NCBI GenBank assembly: GCA_000431135.1
Contig: HF987845.1
Coordinates: forward strand, 32,372 to 39,758
DNA length: 7,387 bases
Direction of reading: 5' to 3'
Origin: Clostridium sp. CAG:590
Lineage (GTDB): Bacteria; Bacillota; Clostridia; Lachnospirales; Lachnospiraceae
Part shown: piece after piece, positions 6,081-7,387 of the stretch
Layout of the letters: each line of letters begins with the position of its first letter
Position numbering within the stretch: position 1 is the first letter of the stretch
The notes under the pieces: model-generated
The model's database searches: none
What the model was told of the DNA's origin: nothing
What the model saw: only the letters and a program-made list of their open reading frames with translations
Program-made: the position numbers and the translations under genes

Positions 6081-6129
6081 TATTCCGTTTAGGAATATGA
6101 AAAAGGTAATATTGGAATGATAATTCCAA
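6081..6129 (+). promoter_or_regulatory. Paired inverted repeats in the gpmI leader
   Basis: Two hairpins share one core word. TATTCC (6081-6086) pairs with GGAATA (6092-6097) over a 5-base loop, and TTGGAAT (6112-6118) pairs with ATTCCAA (6123-6129) over a GATA loop. Because the cores are identical, the arms can also pair crosswise (6082-6086 with 6114-6118, or 6092-6096 with 6123-6127). No T-tract follows either hairpin. They could be protein-binding operators or mutually exclusive leader structures just before the gpmI ribosome binding site at 6149. Confidence 0.5.
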
Positions 6130-6162
6130 AGAGATAAGAATAAGAACTAAAGGAGACAGATT

Positions 6163-7387
6163 ATGAGTAAGAAACCAGTTGTGTTAATGGTACTTGATGG
6201 TTATGGCTTAAGTGACAAGACAGAGGGAAATGCAATTGCATTAGCCAATACTCCGGTTATGGATAAGCTGATGAAGGAATGTCCGTATGTTCCGGGTAAA
6301 GCTTCCGGATTAGCAGTTGGTCTTCCGGATGGTCAGATGGGTAACTCTGAGGTTGGTCATATGAACATTGGTGCCGGACGTATTATTTATCAGGATCTGA
6401 CATCTATTACAAAAGCAATTGAAGATGGAGATTTCTTCGAGAACGAGGCAATGTTAGAGGCAATTGAGAATTGTAAGAAGAACAATTCTGATCTGCATTT
6501 GTGGGGATTGCTTTCAGATGGTGGTGTGCATAGCCACAATACACATTTATATGCAATCTTAGAGTTGTGTAAGAAACAGGGACTTTCAAATGTATATGTT
6601 CATCCGTTTTTAGATGGTCGTGACACCCCTCCGGCATCCGGTAAGGATTATGTAGCACAGCTTGTTGATAAGATGAAAGAGATCGGCGTAGGTAAGGTAG
6701 CTTCTATTTCAGGACGTTACTATGCAATGGATCGTGATAATCGTTGGGATCGTGTAGAAAAGGCATATGCAGCTATGGTATATGGAGAGGGAGAGAAAGC
6801 AACAGATCCTGTACAGGCAATTGCAGATTCCTATGCAAAAGATGTAACAGATGAATTCGTTCTGCCTACTGTATTGGTTGAGAATGACAAACCTGTGGCA
6901 ACGGTAAAAGCAAATGATTCTGTTATCTTCTTTAATTTCCGCCCGGATCGTGCAAGAGAGATTACAAGAGCATTTTGTGAGGATGAATTTAACGGCTTCG
7001 AGAGAAGACAGGGTAGAATTCCTGTTGTATATGTATGTTTCAAAGATTATGATGAGTCTATTTCGAATAAGTTAGTAGCATTTAAGAAACAGACCATTGA
7101 GAATACATTAGGTGAGTATCTTGCTAAGAATGGCAAGAAACAGTTAAGACTTGCTGAGACAGAGAAGTATGCACATGTTACATTCTTCTTCAATGGTGGA
7201 GTGGAAGAACCGAATAAAGATGAAGATCGTATTTTGGTTAAGTCTCCTTCTGTTGCAACATATGATCTTCAGCCGGAAATGAGTGCACCGGAAGTAAGTG
7301 AGAAGTTAAATGCTGCAATCGCATCAGACAAGTATGATGTGATCATCATTAATTTTGCAAATCCGGATATGGTTGGACATACCGGAG
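6163..7387 (+). CDS. gpmI: 2,3-bisphosphoglycerate-independent phosphoglycerate mutase, N-terminal 408 residues (runs off window)
   Basis: Cytosolic two-metal (Mn2+) enzyme of the alkaline phosphatase superfamily that converts 3-phosphoglycerate to 2-phosphoglycerate. The reading frame is open to the right edge, about 408 of the usual ~510 residues. Conserved sites visible are D12 in VLDGYG, the phosphorylated nucleophile S62 in QMGNSEVGH, H123 in SDGGVHSH, D151-G-R-D154, R185 and R191 in SGRYYAMDRDNRWDR, R260 and R263 in FRPDRARE, K335 in ETEKYAHVTFFFNGG, and metal ligands D402 and H406 in NPDMVGH. The remaining metal-ligand block lies beyond the window. The start has AAAGGAGA at 6149-6156, seven bases from ATG, and the standard MSKKPVVLMVLDGYG N-terminus. 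It is separated from the pgk-tpiA group by five other genes and has its own leader. Confidence 0.98.
   Translation, partial: MSKKPVVLMVLDGYGLSDKTEGNAIALANTPVMDKLMKECPYVPGKASGLAVGLPDGQMGNSEVGHMNIGAGRIIYQDLTSITKAIEDGDFFENEAMLEAIENCKKNNSDLHLWGLLSDGGVHSHNTHLYAILELCKKQGLSNVYVHPFLDGRDTPPASGKDYVAQLVDKMKEIGVGKVASISGRYYAMDRDNRWDRVEKAYAAMVYGEGEKATDPVQAIADSYAKDVTDEFVLPTVLVENDKPVATVKANDSVIFFNFRPDRAREITRAFCEDEFNGFERRQGRIPVVYVCFKDYDESISNKLVAFKKQTIENTLGEYLAKNGKKQLRLAETEKYAHVTFFFNGGVEEPNKDEDRILVKSPSVATYDLQPEMSAPEVSEKLNAAIASDKYDVIIINFANPDMVGHTG

Overview
The window looks like chromosomal DNA from an anaerobic Firmicute of the Clostridia, most likely Lachnospiraceae (Clostridium cluster XIVa). This is inferred from strong AGGAG-type ribosome binding sites, moderately AT-rich codon use, an electron-bifurcating NfnAB pair, a cofactor-independent phosphoglycerate mutase, and a secreted protein with 'DADGYQIY'-type fibronectin-III repeats. 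All genes found lie on the + strand.

Layout. (1) Positions 2-304 hold the 3' end of pgk. (2) A 181-base spacer (305-485) is built from two copies of a split direct repeat and many GTAAG/CTTAC words. (3) tpiA (486-1232) is followed by a small hairpin and a rho-independent-type terminator. (4) At 1358-2602 is a secreted protein with a signal peptide, two FnIII-like domains, a very lysine-rich linker and a C-terminal M15 (VanY/endolysin-type) zinc peptidase domain. (5) A promoter-like TATAAT at 2639 precedes nfnA (2683-3504) and nfnB (3542-4930), the two subunits of NADH-dependent reduced ferredoxin:NADP+ oxidoreductase. (6) A structured spacer (4931-5014) leads into an uncharacterised two-helix membrane protein (5015-5515). 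Eleven bases later comes a shikimate-kinase-family P-loop kinase (5527-6027) with two atypical substrate-site residues. (7) A 135-base leader with nested inverted repeats precedes gpmI, which starts at 6163 and runs off the right edge.

How the genes fit together. pgk, tpiA and gpmI are lower-glycolysis enzymes that are often contiguous in Clostridia. Here five other genes lie between tpiA and gpmI. NfnAB couples NADH and reduced ferredoxin to NADPH formation, so it uses reductant made by fermentation of glycolytic products. The peptidase, the membrane protein and the kinase have no obvious link to glycolysis.

I see no mobile element, CRISPR array, tRNA or rRNA, and no clearly new multi-gene system. 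The least explained material is non-coding: the pgk-tpiA repeat spacer, the related-looking hairpin upstream of the membrane protein, and the gpmI leader. The atypical kinase is the most interesting protein.
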